Positions 33,789-45,230 of a stretch of DNA of 64,000 nucleotides are shown here, one piece after another. Location of the stretch: contig JARVKI010000058.1 of the NCBI GenBank assembly GCA_036674765.1, positions 124,001 through 188,000 on the forward strand, in the 5' to 3' direction. Below the pieces are notes generated by a model that was given only the letters and a program-made list of their open reading frames with translations, did no database searches and was not told where the DNA came from. The position numbers were made by a program, and so were the translations under genes. Position 1 is the first letter of the stretch, and the number at the start of each line of letters is the position of its first letter. The stretch comes from Seiridium cupressi. Lineage: Eukaryota > Ascomycota > Sordariomycetes > Amphisphaeriales > Sporocadaceae.

Positions 33789-35669
33789 ATGGCCTTAAGT
33801 ATGCTGCCGAACTAGCCCCCACCTGCCGCTGTGTGCATTCCTGCTAACATGAAGCTTAGATCTTGACATGTCGAATGGTATGTCGGCCGCCCGCCAGCCC
33901 TGGCAGCGATTCACTAACCGAAACAGCTGTGGTGACCAAGGATGAGCAGGGAAGGCCGTTCATTGTAGTCAGAGAGTGAGTCCACATCCATTGTATGGTA
34001 CCTGCATTGCATCAACCCTAACAGCTCTCCCTTTGCAGCCAAGGCAAGAAGAAGCGCCAGTATGGCAATGAAGCCGTCAAGTCGCATATTCTTGCTGCAC
34101 GGACAGTCGCCAACATTGTCAAGACATCTCTAGGCCCCCGAGGGCTCGACAAGATCCTCATCTCACCCGACGGCGACATCACCGTGACCAACGACGGCGC
34201 AACCATCCTACAGCAAATGGAGATCTCGAACCACGTCGCGAAGCTTCTGGTCGAACTCTCCAAGTCACAGGATGACGAGATCGGCGACGGCACAACTGGC
34301 GTCGTCGTGTTGGCAGGCGCTCTGCTCGAGCAGGCTGCTGAGCTCATCGACAAGGGCATCCATCCTATTCGAATCGCCGACGGATACGACCAGGCTTGTG
34401 ACATTGCAGTCGCCGAGTTGGACCGGATAGCGGACACAATTGAATTCAGCCCCACAAACACAGAGAACCTGGTCAAGGTAGCACGGACGAGTTTGGGCAG
34501 CAAGATCGTATCCAAAGCACATGATCAGTTCGCCCACATGGCCGTAGACGCTGTGCTGTCCGTGGCCGATTTGGACCGGAGAGACGTGGATTTCGAGCTG
34601 ATCAAGGTCGACGGCAAGGTCGGAGGTGCCTTGGAGGACTCTATCCTGGTCAAGGGTGTCATTGTCGACAAGGACTTCTCTCACCCGCAGATGCCCTCCG
34701 AGGTCAGAGACGCCAAGATCGCCATCCTCACATGTGCGTTCGAGCCCCCGAAGCCCAAGACAAAGCACAAGCTCGATATTACATCAGTCGAGGAATACAA
34801 GAAGCTTCAGAACTACGAGCGCGAGAAGTTCATTGAGATGATACAACAGATCAAGGATGCTGGCGCCAACCTTGCTATCTGCCAGTGGGGGTTTGATGAC
34901 GAGGCCAACCACCTGTTACTGCAGAACGACCTGCCAGCTGTAAGATGGGTGGGCGGCCCCGAGATTGAGCTTATTGCCATTGCAACCAACGGCAGGATAG
35001 TACCTCGATTTGAGGATTTGAATTCCGAAAAGCTCGGTTCCGCCGGTATCGTGCGAGAGATGACGTTTGGTACGACCAGGGAAAAGATGTTGGTCATCGA
35101 AGAGTGTGCAAACACTAGAGCTGTCACAGCCTTCGTCAGGGGCAGCAACAAGATGGTAAGTTTGCATCGATCGTTGACAACGCGGAGGAACATAGTGCTG
35201 ATTTGGACAGATCATCGACGAGGCCAAGAGATCTCTGCACGACGCGCTTTGCGTAGTACGAAACTTGGTGAAAGACAACCGCGTCGTGTACGGTGGAGGT
35301 GCCGCCGAAATTGCTTGCTCGTTAGCAGTTGAGGATGAGGCTACCAAGACACCCGGTCTCGAGCAGTACGCTATGCGTGCATTCGCCGAGGCTCTGGATG
35401 CCGTCCCCATGGCACTAGCCGAGAACAGCGGCCTCAACCCCATCGCCACATTGGCAGAGGTCAAGTCGCAACAAGTGAAGGCAGGGGAGGCCCGAGGCAA
35501 GCTGGGTGTCGACTGCATGAACCGGGGAAACAATGATATGAAGCAGGCATTCGTCATCGATCCTCTGATCGGAAAGAAGCAGCAGCTGATGCTGGCAACA
35601 CAACTGTGCCGCATGGTGCTCAAGGTTAACAATGTGATTGTGAGCGGATCTGGCGACGAAGACTATTAG
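33789..35669 (+). CDS. CCT5: CCT5, T-complex chaperonin subunit epsilon
   Basis: Five exons: 33789-33798, 33860-33877, 33927-33975, 34039-35155 and 35211-35669, giving 550 residues. The first two coding exons are only 10 and 18 nt, and the joins give [20 protein letters not shown], the standard CCT5 start. Group II chaperonin motifs are intact: [44 protein letters not shown] and, near the end, [12 protein letters not shown] and NSGLNPI. The subunit assembles with seven others into the cytosolic TRiC ring that folds actin, tubulin and WD40 proteins by ATP hydrolysis. All introns are 49-63 bp. The gene is convergent with NUP145. Confidence 0.96.
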
Positions 35670-36356
35670 ACTTGATATCCACAAGGACTCGAGAGGTACT
35701 CAAAACGGCATGGTCACGGGTATTATTGTACCTTGATATGAGACAAGATAGACTAATGCAAAGTCACGAAGACAACTGAAATGAATTATCGTGTCAATCT
35801 TTTACCTATTTCCAGCTTATTCCGCCTTACATGGACAATTTCAGTTCGGCTATAATGAGAACATCGAGCCCATCGACATGCATTTCAATCTTTCGTTTGT
35901 CTGTTATGGGTGGGCAGTCGGGGGTCCCATCGTCTACCAAATTTGGTGCAGTCTCGTTGTGTGACAGCCGAAAGGCCCTGGACAAGTCCGTTGAGGTGCC
36001 AACTTGTCTGAGCAGTTCCCTCACGCCTGCGTCATGTAATATATACACTAGTTGGCCCATTTTCATGCCTCATTAGCCCGAGATCGGCCAATATTTCCCC
36101 AGAAATGTGTTCACATCACAAGTAATAGGAAACAAAATCCAGTATAGGGAGGTCTGTTACATCATGGGACGTCCATATTTATGCTATCTAAATCGCCCTG
36201 ATTGCCGAGGCAATAAATACGGCCTCTAATCCATCGCAGCCTTGTTTTCCTTTCCTGCACCTAGGGCCCCAAATCACAGGGCAAAGCACTCGATATTGAG
36301 TCGCACACACTGTGTCATGACTTAATGTACATCTGTATTGCCTCCTCACTCGAAAA
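35670..36356. other. Convergent 3' intergenic region
   Basis: 687 bp between CCT5 (+) and NUP145 (-) stop codons. Overlapping frames of about 80 codons on both strands at 35827-36076 are seen; the minus-strand one has a fairly protein-like composition but no domain. I do not call a gene. Confidence 0.45.
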
Positions 36357-39300
36357 TCAGTGGCCGGCCATAACTGTATGATAATGTGACCAGGCAAGGT
36401 CGCGGCTGTGGCGGAGTAGGACGTCTTCGGTGAGTGGCAGCTTAAGGATTCGCTGGTGATCCATCTGAAAGACTGTTAGCCTCTAGGTTTGTTCGCATGG
36501 CTTGCCACGGAGCCTTACCTTTCCGTTTTTGGCCAGGTCACTGACCACCTTTGCTACTACTTCCGCCATGTCGGTTAAAGCAGCGTACTCCATCGTACTT
36601 GCCTCAGGTGTGTTGCCATGCATTGCCGGGAGGCCCTCCAATAGTCCGCTGATCAGAGCCAGTGGTGGCTGCTCGCGCCGTCGCTGGAACCCCATCAGTT
36701 GGAGGAACGCCTTGTATACCTCGCCACCCAAGTTCCAATCAGGAACTTGTGACTGCCGACCATCAAATTGCTGGAGCAGGTTCGCAAGAGCGTCAAAGTC
36801 GCGCTCGATGACGGCGATCGGAGCGACCTCTTTGATGAATGTTTGATGGGCCTCGGCAAACGACTCCGCACGAAGGAGTGATTGGACTTCTCCCGCAGCA
36901 TCTTTCTTGACGCTGCGCATAAAGAGAGCCTTGGCATGCCAGATCCATCGAGCGGGTATCTTGAACTTTTCTGTCAGCTTCTTGAAGCTTTCAGATTGTT
37001 CGTCGCCTATGAGACCGGCGTGGCGGCACAGGTGTTCTTGTATGGCCTTTGATCGGGCGTCGGGATCAGTGAGATGCAGGGTAACGAACGTAGCCTCAAG
37101 CCAGCTGCCCTCATTGGTGAGTTGTGATGCGAACGAGACGGTAGCAGCGTCAATCTTCTCCTCGGCGTTGTTTCCGAATGATACTTTTCCAGTCGCCGTC
37201 AGAGCTTGACCCAGCTGCCAGGTAAGCCGATAGTCGAGGGGTGAGAGCTGCGAGTTTTCGGGCCGTAGTATGGACTCAAGATCAGCATGCCCGCTAGAAT
37301 AGAGTTGCAAGAGGCCCCACAACAGGTCTTCCCGGTCGGCTTCCTTGGGGTCATTCCAAATACTACCGATACCCTCCTCCACGAACCAAGCCGAGGGGCG
37401 TTGTTCCTTGTCTTGTTCGTAGTCCTCTCTGAACTTTTCGACGGCACCCGCGATTGCATCTTCCTCCGAGCTGGCGTACCAGAGGCGGAGACCAAACGCT
37501 TGCTTCCAGTTGAGGCCAAATTTACGAGAAATGATGAATGAATCCATGCGATTCTCTGAGGGGCCACCTTTCGTCCCTTCACAGACACAAACGTTTCCAC
37601 TGAGCATTTCATAGAGTGCTCGGATGGGCTCCGAAAACTCAGACAGTACATTGCCCGACTGCCACTCCTTGATCTGTTCGCGCATATCTCGCTTGACATC
37701 CGCACCAGTACCGATCAGTGAGATGAGCGTAGCAAGACGGAAGTTTTTCCCGTCCAAGAGATGCTTGCAAGCTTCAGCGACGCGGTGACCTGCCAGAGCA
37801 GCAAGAGCTTTCTCTTCGCTGGATCCTGCCATGGATATTCCTTTGTTTGATTCGGTTTCGACCATGCTTTCCCAGAAACGAGACAGGGCTTCTCGTCGGA
37901 GTTGCTCAACCATCTCTGGCTGATTCTGAAACTCAGTGGGTACTTTGACGTTATCAAAGAGGGTACTTGCCAGCTCCCAGACGAGCTTTTCGTGATCAGC
38001 AGCTGGGTTTTTGGCACCCGTGTCCGTGGTAAAGTCCTTCAAGCTGACTCGGGGACCCTGTACGGTGGGTATGCCACGGTCGAGGTAGATCTGAGAAAGA
38101 TCGGCATGAGCGCGGATTGCTTTGGCAGACACCTAAATTATCGTTAGTATGGTGTCATGATCAGTACTGGAACTTCGGCATGATCAGCATACCTCATTGG
38201 AGAACTTTGCGATGCGGATGTCCTGAGACTCAAAGTTGAAGTTATTCTTAGTGACTGTTATTAAGCCATTCTTCTCGGTGATCCGGCCAGATCGGCCAAA
38301 TGGGGTCTCCTGGGGGTTTGCCGCGAACACTAGGGTGCCGTTGGGACCCCAAGTAGGACGAAGCGTGTCGTGCCAGATCCGATCTCTCTCCTCCAAATCA
38401 TTTTCGTCGAGGGCCTTTGTCATTCGCTTATACGGCCACTAAAAAGAGAACAAAATATTTAGCAGATGAACTTGATTATTTATTCAATCTGATATACACG
38501 CCCTCGTAGAACGCCATGCATATGATTGAGACTAATTTGGGGAATGGAACTAATAGCAACCGACCTTGACGTTTCCTGGTCGGACAGAGGACGGAGGCTT
38601 CACAACCGGCGCTTTCGCCTGATCGAAGATGGACTTCATCAGATCGATGCTGGTTGCAAACCCGCGACCATCAGGCACGACCCGCTTTTTTGCCGACGGT
38701 AGCAGTTGTGAGCTATCCTTCATACGATAGTTGTCGGCCTCTTGGTTTTCTCTTAATCGAGCACGATCTCTCTTTTGAGGGCTGACGGTCTTTTGCAGCA
38801 TATCCATCCAGTCGTCGCCAGCTGCGACGGTGACTTTAGCTGGAGTGGCTAAACCCTTGATAGCGCGCATGCGAGCTCTCATAATACCAGCTGGAGTTTC
38901 GGGAACAAACTCCATCTGACTAGCAGCGAACGAGTCCTCGTCCTGCTCCGCGGCGTGATGGTGTCCAAGGTCAGCACTCGCATCTTGTTCCTCAGACATC
39001 GCATATTCTTCCTCCAAATCGCCCTGTGCAACAGGCACAAAAGCTTTGGAAGTAGAACCCACGGAGCGACTACCTAAAAAAGACGACCGATGACCGTTGA
39101 CTTCTGCCATTGCCCCTACATCGTCTTCATCGTCATAGTGCCCATCAATGTCGAACGCGCCGGGCAATGAGTGTCGGCTGTGTCGGAAGTTGAATGTGTC
39201 ATCGTCCTGGTCAAGGTCAGGGTGTGCTGAAGTTGATGGGGACGCGGACTCATGCCTTGGAGATTCTGGAGCCTCCATGGACGGGCCGGCTTCGGTGTCT

Positions 39301-42300
39301 TCATCGTCCTCGTCATAATCCAGCCCGTACCTGGTAAAATGATCCACTGAAAAGGTCCATTCACCAGTTTCTTCGTTGTAGTCCTCAAAGTGAGTGTTCT
39401 CAATACGCTTGAGCCGCTCAACGTGCTTCTTGATCGACGTGGGCGCCTTACCACGGGACTTGGCTGCGCGCGGCCATGAGTTCTCTAGATTGATCGTGGA
39501 CGGAACGTTGAGTCCCTTCCCAACCTGAGGCTTTTTGGCTGCGTTCGGGTACACCGTACAGGATCGGACATCGAGGACAACAATGTTGTCGTATAGATTG
39601 TCAATATCGATCTGAGTCAGGTCGACAGGCACCTTGAACGTGACCCAACCTGAGTTCTTACGGCCGACTTTGAAATTCTGCACCTTCTGGCGCTGGACTC
39701 TGTTCATGGCTTGAATTTCCTCCCTGCTGGGTTCCATCCAATACTCGCCCAGTTCCTTCTCGGCAGCGCCAGTGGATGGGCTCGGTACCGAGGGCGAGGC
39801 AATTTCCTCTTCGTGCACGATAGTAAGATCTCGGCTCTTAACTTGCTCAACTTCTGGGGCGTTCGCTTTGAGCCCGTTCGTTCCGTTGCTTTGAGGTCGA
39901 ATATAGCCAAGTTCCTCTGCGCTCGGAGTAGAACTTCCCGAAGCAACTGGACCATCAATGGCTCTGGGAGCGTCATTCAGCTCAGTGTCAAAACTCACAC
40001 GCTTACTAAGCTTGCGAGAGCCATTGGGCGTGCCTTCGGAAACCTTTGTGGGAGTAGAAAACAAATCACTCCGCAACTCGCGGTTAATGACAAGCTTCTT
40101 GACATTGCTTCCACCGGTATACCGCGGCCCAGAGCTAGCAGAAAAAGCTCCAGGGGCTAGCAGGCTATCTTCGACATTGAAGCTGCGACGAAGATTGCTG
40201 GTGGAGATGCTCTTACCCAGGCTTCGACCTAAGCTCCCACCGCCTAAAAGGCTTTGCGACATGGAACCAGGGGTGCTGGCGACACTGGACGGACTGTTGG
40301 GCGATCCATACGTGCTGTACGAGAAGCCAAACCCTCGCTTTTGAGGCGTGGCAAAGCGAGAAGCAGAAGCCGGATTCAGCTTGTACATTGGCAGGATGGA
40401 TGGCCGTCTGCTCTGTTTCTTACTCGAAAGAGGTGTTGCGAGAGGACCTGGGTCGTTGGTAGGGGCAGCAAGGTTTCCAAACAGGGATCCTGTGCCATAA
40501 GCCGAGGGATCATTGACACTTGCTGTTAGTGTTTGGGGTGCTTGCTGGTTATTCGTCGAGTTGCTAAAGATGGAATTGCCCATCGTATTTTGCTGTTGTT
40601 GATTGGTCGAGTTTGAGAACAAACCGCCTCCCTGCTGTGCGTTGTTCTGGCCACCATAGAGCCCACCACCAGTGGATTGAGGATTGGCACCAAACAAGCT
40701 GCCGCTGGGCTTATTCTGGGTTGAATTGTTGAGACCTCCGAAGAGTCCTCCACTATTTTGGCTCTGTGGCTGAGAATTGTTTCCCAAACCGCCGAACAAG
40801 CCACCTCCGCCGTTGGTGTTTTGTGTGTTCGTGTTGTTACCGAAGATGCCCCCGCCAGTAGCGCCGGCTGGCTTGTTGCCGAAAAGTCCCCCCCCTTGCT
40901 GGGTATTCGTGCCGAAGGCATTGTTTGTAGCACCGTTGTTATTATTGTTGTTGCCGAAGAGGCCACCACCTGCATTTGCGGGCGCGCTGTTGCCAAACAA
41001 TCCGCCAGCTGGTTTCTGTTGGGGTTGGTTGCCGAATAAGCCACCGCCAGAAGACTGAGGATTCTGTGTGCCGAATCCGCCGCTGGTGCCAAAAGCACTA
41101 GTGTTCTGTGGTTGTTGTGTATTTGTGTTGTTGCCGAAAAGTCCACCTGTATTGGTATTGGATTGCTGGGTGTTGCCGAAGAGACCGCCTCCACCTGTAT
41201 TGGTATTTCCAAAACCAGTGCTCTGCTGTTGGGTGTTGCCGAAGGCGCCGCCGCCAGTGTTGGTACTAGAGTTGTTTCCGAAGCTGAACCCAGTTGTCTT
41301 GGGCTGGCTGCTGGCGCCAAACAAACCACCCCCAGAGTTGTTAGTATTGGTGCCGAAGGCGTTGGTGGTGGGAGCTGCGGTGTTGGCCCCGGTGTTGCCA
41401 AAACCGCTGGTTCCAGAAGAGCCAAAGAGGCCGCCGGAAGCCGGCGCTGACGAAGTTGCTGCACTACCGAAAAGTCCACCACCACCTGTCGCAGGTTTGG
41501 ATCCAAACAGCCCGCCTGTATTGCTGGCCCCGAAGCCGCTTGTTGCAGTATTAGAGCCAAATCCAGTTGTACCGGTACTTCCCGAGCCAAACAGCCCACC
41601 ACCGCTGGTGTTGTTGCCCGAACCAAAGGTGTTGGTGGTAGGAGCCGTGGTGGTCGTGTTTGAACCGAAACCGCCAAAGCCACCTCCGAAGCTGGGACCA
41701 GAACCGGTGCCGAAACGCCGATTTTGCGCGTAGTCGACAAGCCGTAGTTCTTCAGCAGACCACTTCTTGTAAGGATCCTGGAACAAGATGTTTTGAAACG
41801 AGTTCTGGGCAAGACTAGCGGCAGACTCTTTCTCTACTGTAGGCGTGAAAGCTGCAGCTGTTGTCCCTGGGGCATCTCCAACTGGAGCTCCCAGCGCTGT
41901 GCTTGCAGGGGCGTTGAAGGCGTTGCCCGATCCAAAGGCAGTCGTAGTAGCGCCGCCGCCGAAGAGGCCGCCGCCTGTGCTTCCGGTCGCAGGGGTGCCG
42001 AAGGCAGGCTTGTTTGTTGAATTGCCAAAGAGGCCACCACCACTCGTGCCGCTACCGAAAGTGTTCGATGTCGATGCGGTGTTCGAAGCGCCGAAGCCGC
42101 CAAATCCAGTCCCGGCTGTGGACGAGGCCGTATTGCCAGAGCCAAACAGACCACCACCACCACCACCACCGGACGCCGTATTCCCGAAGGCGGGCTTACT
42201 CGCGGTAGATCCAAAGCCTCCAGGGGTGTTCGTACCGAAAGCACCTGAGAATATAGATGTTAGTATACTCGGAGACCCGACACTAGGGAAACCAGAAATA

Positions 42301-42620
42301 GTGGTGAATACCTGTAGTAGAGCCGAAGCCACCTCCAGTGTTGCTGCTAGCACCACCACCAAAGAGGCCACCACCACTAGTGTTGTTCGAGGCGCCGAAG
42401 GTATTGTTCGTCGAGCCAAAGCCACCTGGAAACCTGGTCAATGATAATCTCACAGGGCCAGACTACACCGGTGATGGAAAGCATGGAGGTTGAACATGAA
42501 AGAGGACATACCTGTGGTTGTGTTGGTCGTGTTGTTGGTGCTGCCAAAGCCTCCGAAGCCTGTACTGGCATTGCTGTTATTATTGGAGCCGAAGCCCCCA
42601 AATCCTCCACCAAACGACAT
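36357..42620 (-). CDS. NUP145: NUP145, Nup98-Nup96 precursor nucleoporin (self-cleaving)
   Basis: Six exons: 42620-42512, 42425-42312, 42244-38565, 38438-38193, 38132-36519 and 36464-36357, giving 1956 residues. An in-frame ATG at 42635 would add five. Residues 1 to about 600 are GLFG/FG repeats, interrupted by FQDPYKKWSAEELRLVDYAQ, a GLEBS-like Gle2/Rae1-binding element. The autoproteolytic domain starts near EYWMEPSREEIQAMNRVQRQ and ends at the cleavage site VDHF-TRYGL, Phe1044/Thr1045 (Thr codon 39333-39335). The remainder is the alpha-helical Nup96/Nup145C scaffold, which binds Sec13 and joins the Y-complex. The third intron starts GTCGGT, a weak donor, but the join AAG-TGG CCG TAT is required for frame and homology. 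The FG half is the transport barrier component and the C-terminal half a structural coat protein. Confidence 0.93.
40500..42620 (-). repeat. GLFG/FG repeat-coding tract of NUP145
   Basis: Dozens of short Gly-Leu-Phe-Gly and Phe-Gly units with Asn/Gln/Thr-rich spacers are coded on the minus strand. At the DNA level this appears as recurring ccgaa/ccaaa and ccaccacc words. It produces long chance open frames on the plus strand (for example 41068-41733, Pro-rich) that are not genes. Confidence 0.9.
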
Positions 42621-42635
42621 GTTGAAATTGTTCAA

Positions 42636-44534
42636 GGATCGTTCGGCGAGGGAGGTCGAGGTGTGGTGTAGGAGGGCGCGTTAGACGCGTGTGGAATGGA
42701 TATGGGAGACCTGAGTTAAGCTTCCGAAGACATGGGATGACCAAGCAAAGTACAACGATGCGATATCAATCCTTCCGAAACCTGGTCGCGGGACGGTCGA
42801 GATGTGCCTGTGCTACAGGTTGCCTTGACGCACTTTTCGTCAATGAAGTGCGAATTCTCCAGAATGGTCAAGGTGATGCAGAGGTGACGAAGGGGGATTT
42901 TTGCGGGATGCGCAAAGAGACCTAGTCGAGCTAAGAATGGATTGAGCTGGCCGGGGAGCGAATGTCCGCAAGGCACAAGGAAAATACTCGCGAAACCGAA
43001 GGCCAATGCCTAAGTACAGGTCTGCCGGGAAAGAAAAGAGAAGAAAGACGTGCTGGGCTGGTGTGCGATGGTGCCTGTGCAGTAAGGTCGATTTGGCACC
43101 AGACGGCTGGGGCAGGAGAGAGACAAATACACGAAGAATTTCTGAGGCGACTGGGATCACTGGGCAGCACTTCCTGGGTCGGGGGCCAATGCTCTGCTCG
43201 CAAAAGCGACCAAAAGGCCAGAGGCAGGTGTGGCTAGTGCGGGAGCTTGGGCCACTCATCACCAGAGCGCGTCGGAATCTACAGTGTCTTGGTCTGCGCC
43301 GGAAAAGCTGAGCCCTCACGACTTTAGAGCTCTCAATCACAGTGGCAATACAGGTAGGTCACGTTTGTTCTGCAACGTTCGTGATCAATGGCAGACTTGG
43401 CAACTGCAAAGACTTGAGATGCACCATGTATTGCTTGCCTGTAGTTGCTACCTTCCCTATGTCTTGACTTTGAGTTGGAAAAAGTGAGAGCACGACCTGA
43501 TCTCTTCTCAGGGCTGTAGGGGTTTTTATACTGTAAACCAGAAATGTTCAAGAGACCCGGCGTATCGCTCTACCAATCATTCACCTGTTTTGTGTGTTTG
43601 ATTGTTAAGCAAGGCAGATTTTGAGACTGCTGCCTGCTCATGGGAGCTTCATAGGTGGGGCTTGAAATGCTGTGCCCCATTACAGTGATATTGTAGGCAT
43701 GCATACTCTGCTGTCGGAATTTCTGCTTACAATGTAGCTTTTTAAGCCATGTACCTCATCACGATGTAACTGGCAGGGTTTTAAGCAACAACGCATGGTT
43801 GGACGCGCAAAAGTCGCGACACCTTTGACTGCCCCTCGACGCCCCCGGCCGAGTTTGGGGTCGCCAAACCCCTGACGACGCGCCGCGCATCTTTGCGGGA
43901 GAAGAAAAAAAAGAGACTCCGGCCACCCATTTACTGCTTGCTGTGCAACCCGCAGGGTCGCATAGTCATGGCCAGTCGCTGATGTCGATTTGAGTTACCT
44001 TTTGTTGTTTATTTAGACCTCAGATCTCTTGAATGCCCAAATCACATACCTGCTTATGCGGCACCATCGCTGTGGATTCTGGCTTCCGACGTTTGCTGTA
44101 GACGATCTTTAATCCACTTGGCCCAGCCTCTTCTGGGGAGTGCATCTTTCCAACCTGGCCACGGTCAAGCATTTCTTTCGCCTTTTGCTCTCACGACGGG
44201 TCTACCGCAAGCACTGCTAGGCGCCACATTCTGGAATATACAATTATAGACCTTGCGACTCTGTGCACCGTCGAAAATATCGATTCCGTGTCCTTCGCGC
44301 TTTGCGCCTACCAATCATCGGCTTGCGCCTCACCGTCCCACGGCTCTCTACAGCCAGAGGAGAAGCTTGCATATGCCAACAGGAGGGACCGATTGACCGA
44401 TATCACCGACTGCATCGCGTCGCCTCAGGTCGTCGAGGCTTGGGCGCAGCCGTCCTCGGTCACTCAAATTACAGATTCACAGATTCCTCCGTGGCGGCGC
44501 AGCACCAGAGGTGTCGCTCGCGCAGCCCACCCCA
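42636..44534. promoter_or_regulatory. Divergent intergenic region between NUP145 and centrin-like gene
   Basis: 1.9 kb with both promoters. The part at 43800-43920 is GC-rich (gactgcccctcgacgcccc and cgacgcgccgcgcatc) and ends in an A-rich run. Open frames at 42716-43340 on both strands look like 5' UTR or chance frames. No regulator site can be named. Confidence 0.45.
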
Positions 44535-45230
44535 ATGGCGGCATACGGCGGTGCCAGTAGTATGATCAACAACTACAACGACACCCGAGGGCCGATAGAC
44601 CGCGATTCTAGGCAAATTGGATCTCGCTCGCTGCCCATTCGACCCGGGTCGACGAGTGTTCGGCCAGGCGGGCGCTTTGCGCCACCAGTTCAAAACCCGG
44701 AAGAGCCTGAGCCATGGCATCAAATATCCGACGAGCACCGTAGCGAGATACAGGATTGCTTCCACCTCTTCGATATGAACAAGGACGACAAGCTAGACTT
44801 CTCTGAATTTCGTTATGCGCTGCAGTCTCTTGGCTTGGGGCAGGTTTCGCGGCCGGAGCTGATAGCGAAATTCCACGAGCAGGCGAGACCGCGGCCGGAT
44901 TGGACGCCGCTTCCCTCGATCCAAGGACAACCACCACCATCACAGACACCTGTTATAGCTGATTTGAGGTTATCAAAAGAAGGATTTCAAGCAATAGCAG
45001 CCGAATACATGGCACAACGCGACCCTCGAGAGGAGCTACTCCGGACTTTCGCAATGTTCGATAAGGGTGGAAAGGGGATAATAACCCTGGACGATCTGAG
45101 ATTTGTTGTCAAGGAGCTGGGTGAGGACGTGCCAGAAAACGAACTGCAGAGTATGATTGAACAATTTGATATCGAGGATAAAGGCGGCGTGAACAGGGAA
45201 GAGTTTCTGGGGATTTTCTTGAGCGGGTGA
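44535..45230 (+). CDS. CDC31: Centrin/CDC31-like EF-hand protein
   Basis: Single exon, 231 residues from the ATG at 44535. The frame is open a little further upstream (GTG at 44511), so a longer start or an upstream exon cannot be excluded. The first 70 residues are disordered (Pro/Arg/Gly-rich). EF-hand 1 has a full loop, DMNKDDKLDFSE, followed by FRYALQSLGL as in centrins. Where EF-hand 2 should be there is a Pro-rich stretch (RPRPDWTPLPSIQGQPPPSQ). EF-hand 3 (DKGGKGIITLDD) ends in Asp instead of Glu, and EF-hand 4 (DIEDKGGVNREE) looks complete. The DLRFVVKELGEDVPENELQ segment is typical of centrins. Cdc31 works at the spindle pole body and in the TREX-2 mRNA-export complex, which docks on the nuclear pore. 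The neighbour is NUP145, transcribed divergently. Confidence 0.85.
   Translation: MAAYGGASSMINNYNDTRGPIDRDSRQIGSRSLPIRPGSTSVRPGGRFAPPVQNPEEPEPWHQISDEHRSEIQDCFHLFDMNKDDKLDFSEFRYALQSLGLGQVSRPELIAKFHEQARPRPDWTPLPSIQGQPPPSQTPVIADLRLSKEGFQAIAAEYMAQRDPREELLRTFAMFDKGGKGIITLDDLRFVVKELGEDVPENELQSMIEQFDIEDKGGVNREEFLGIFLSG

Noticed and set aside
41068..41733. 221-codon Pro/Leu/Val-rich plus-strand frame
   Set aside because: It is the antisense reading of NUP145 GLFG repeats.
42840..43340. 166-codon minus-strand frame upstream of NUP145
   Set aside because: Arg/Pro/Ser/His-rich without a domain; it fits the NUP145 promoter or 5' UTR better than a separate gene.
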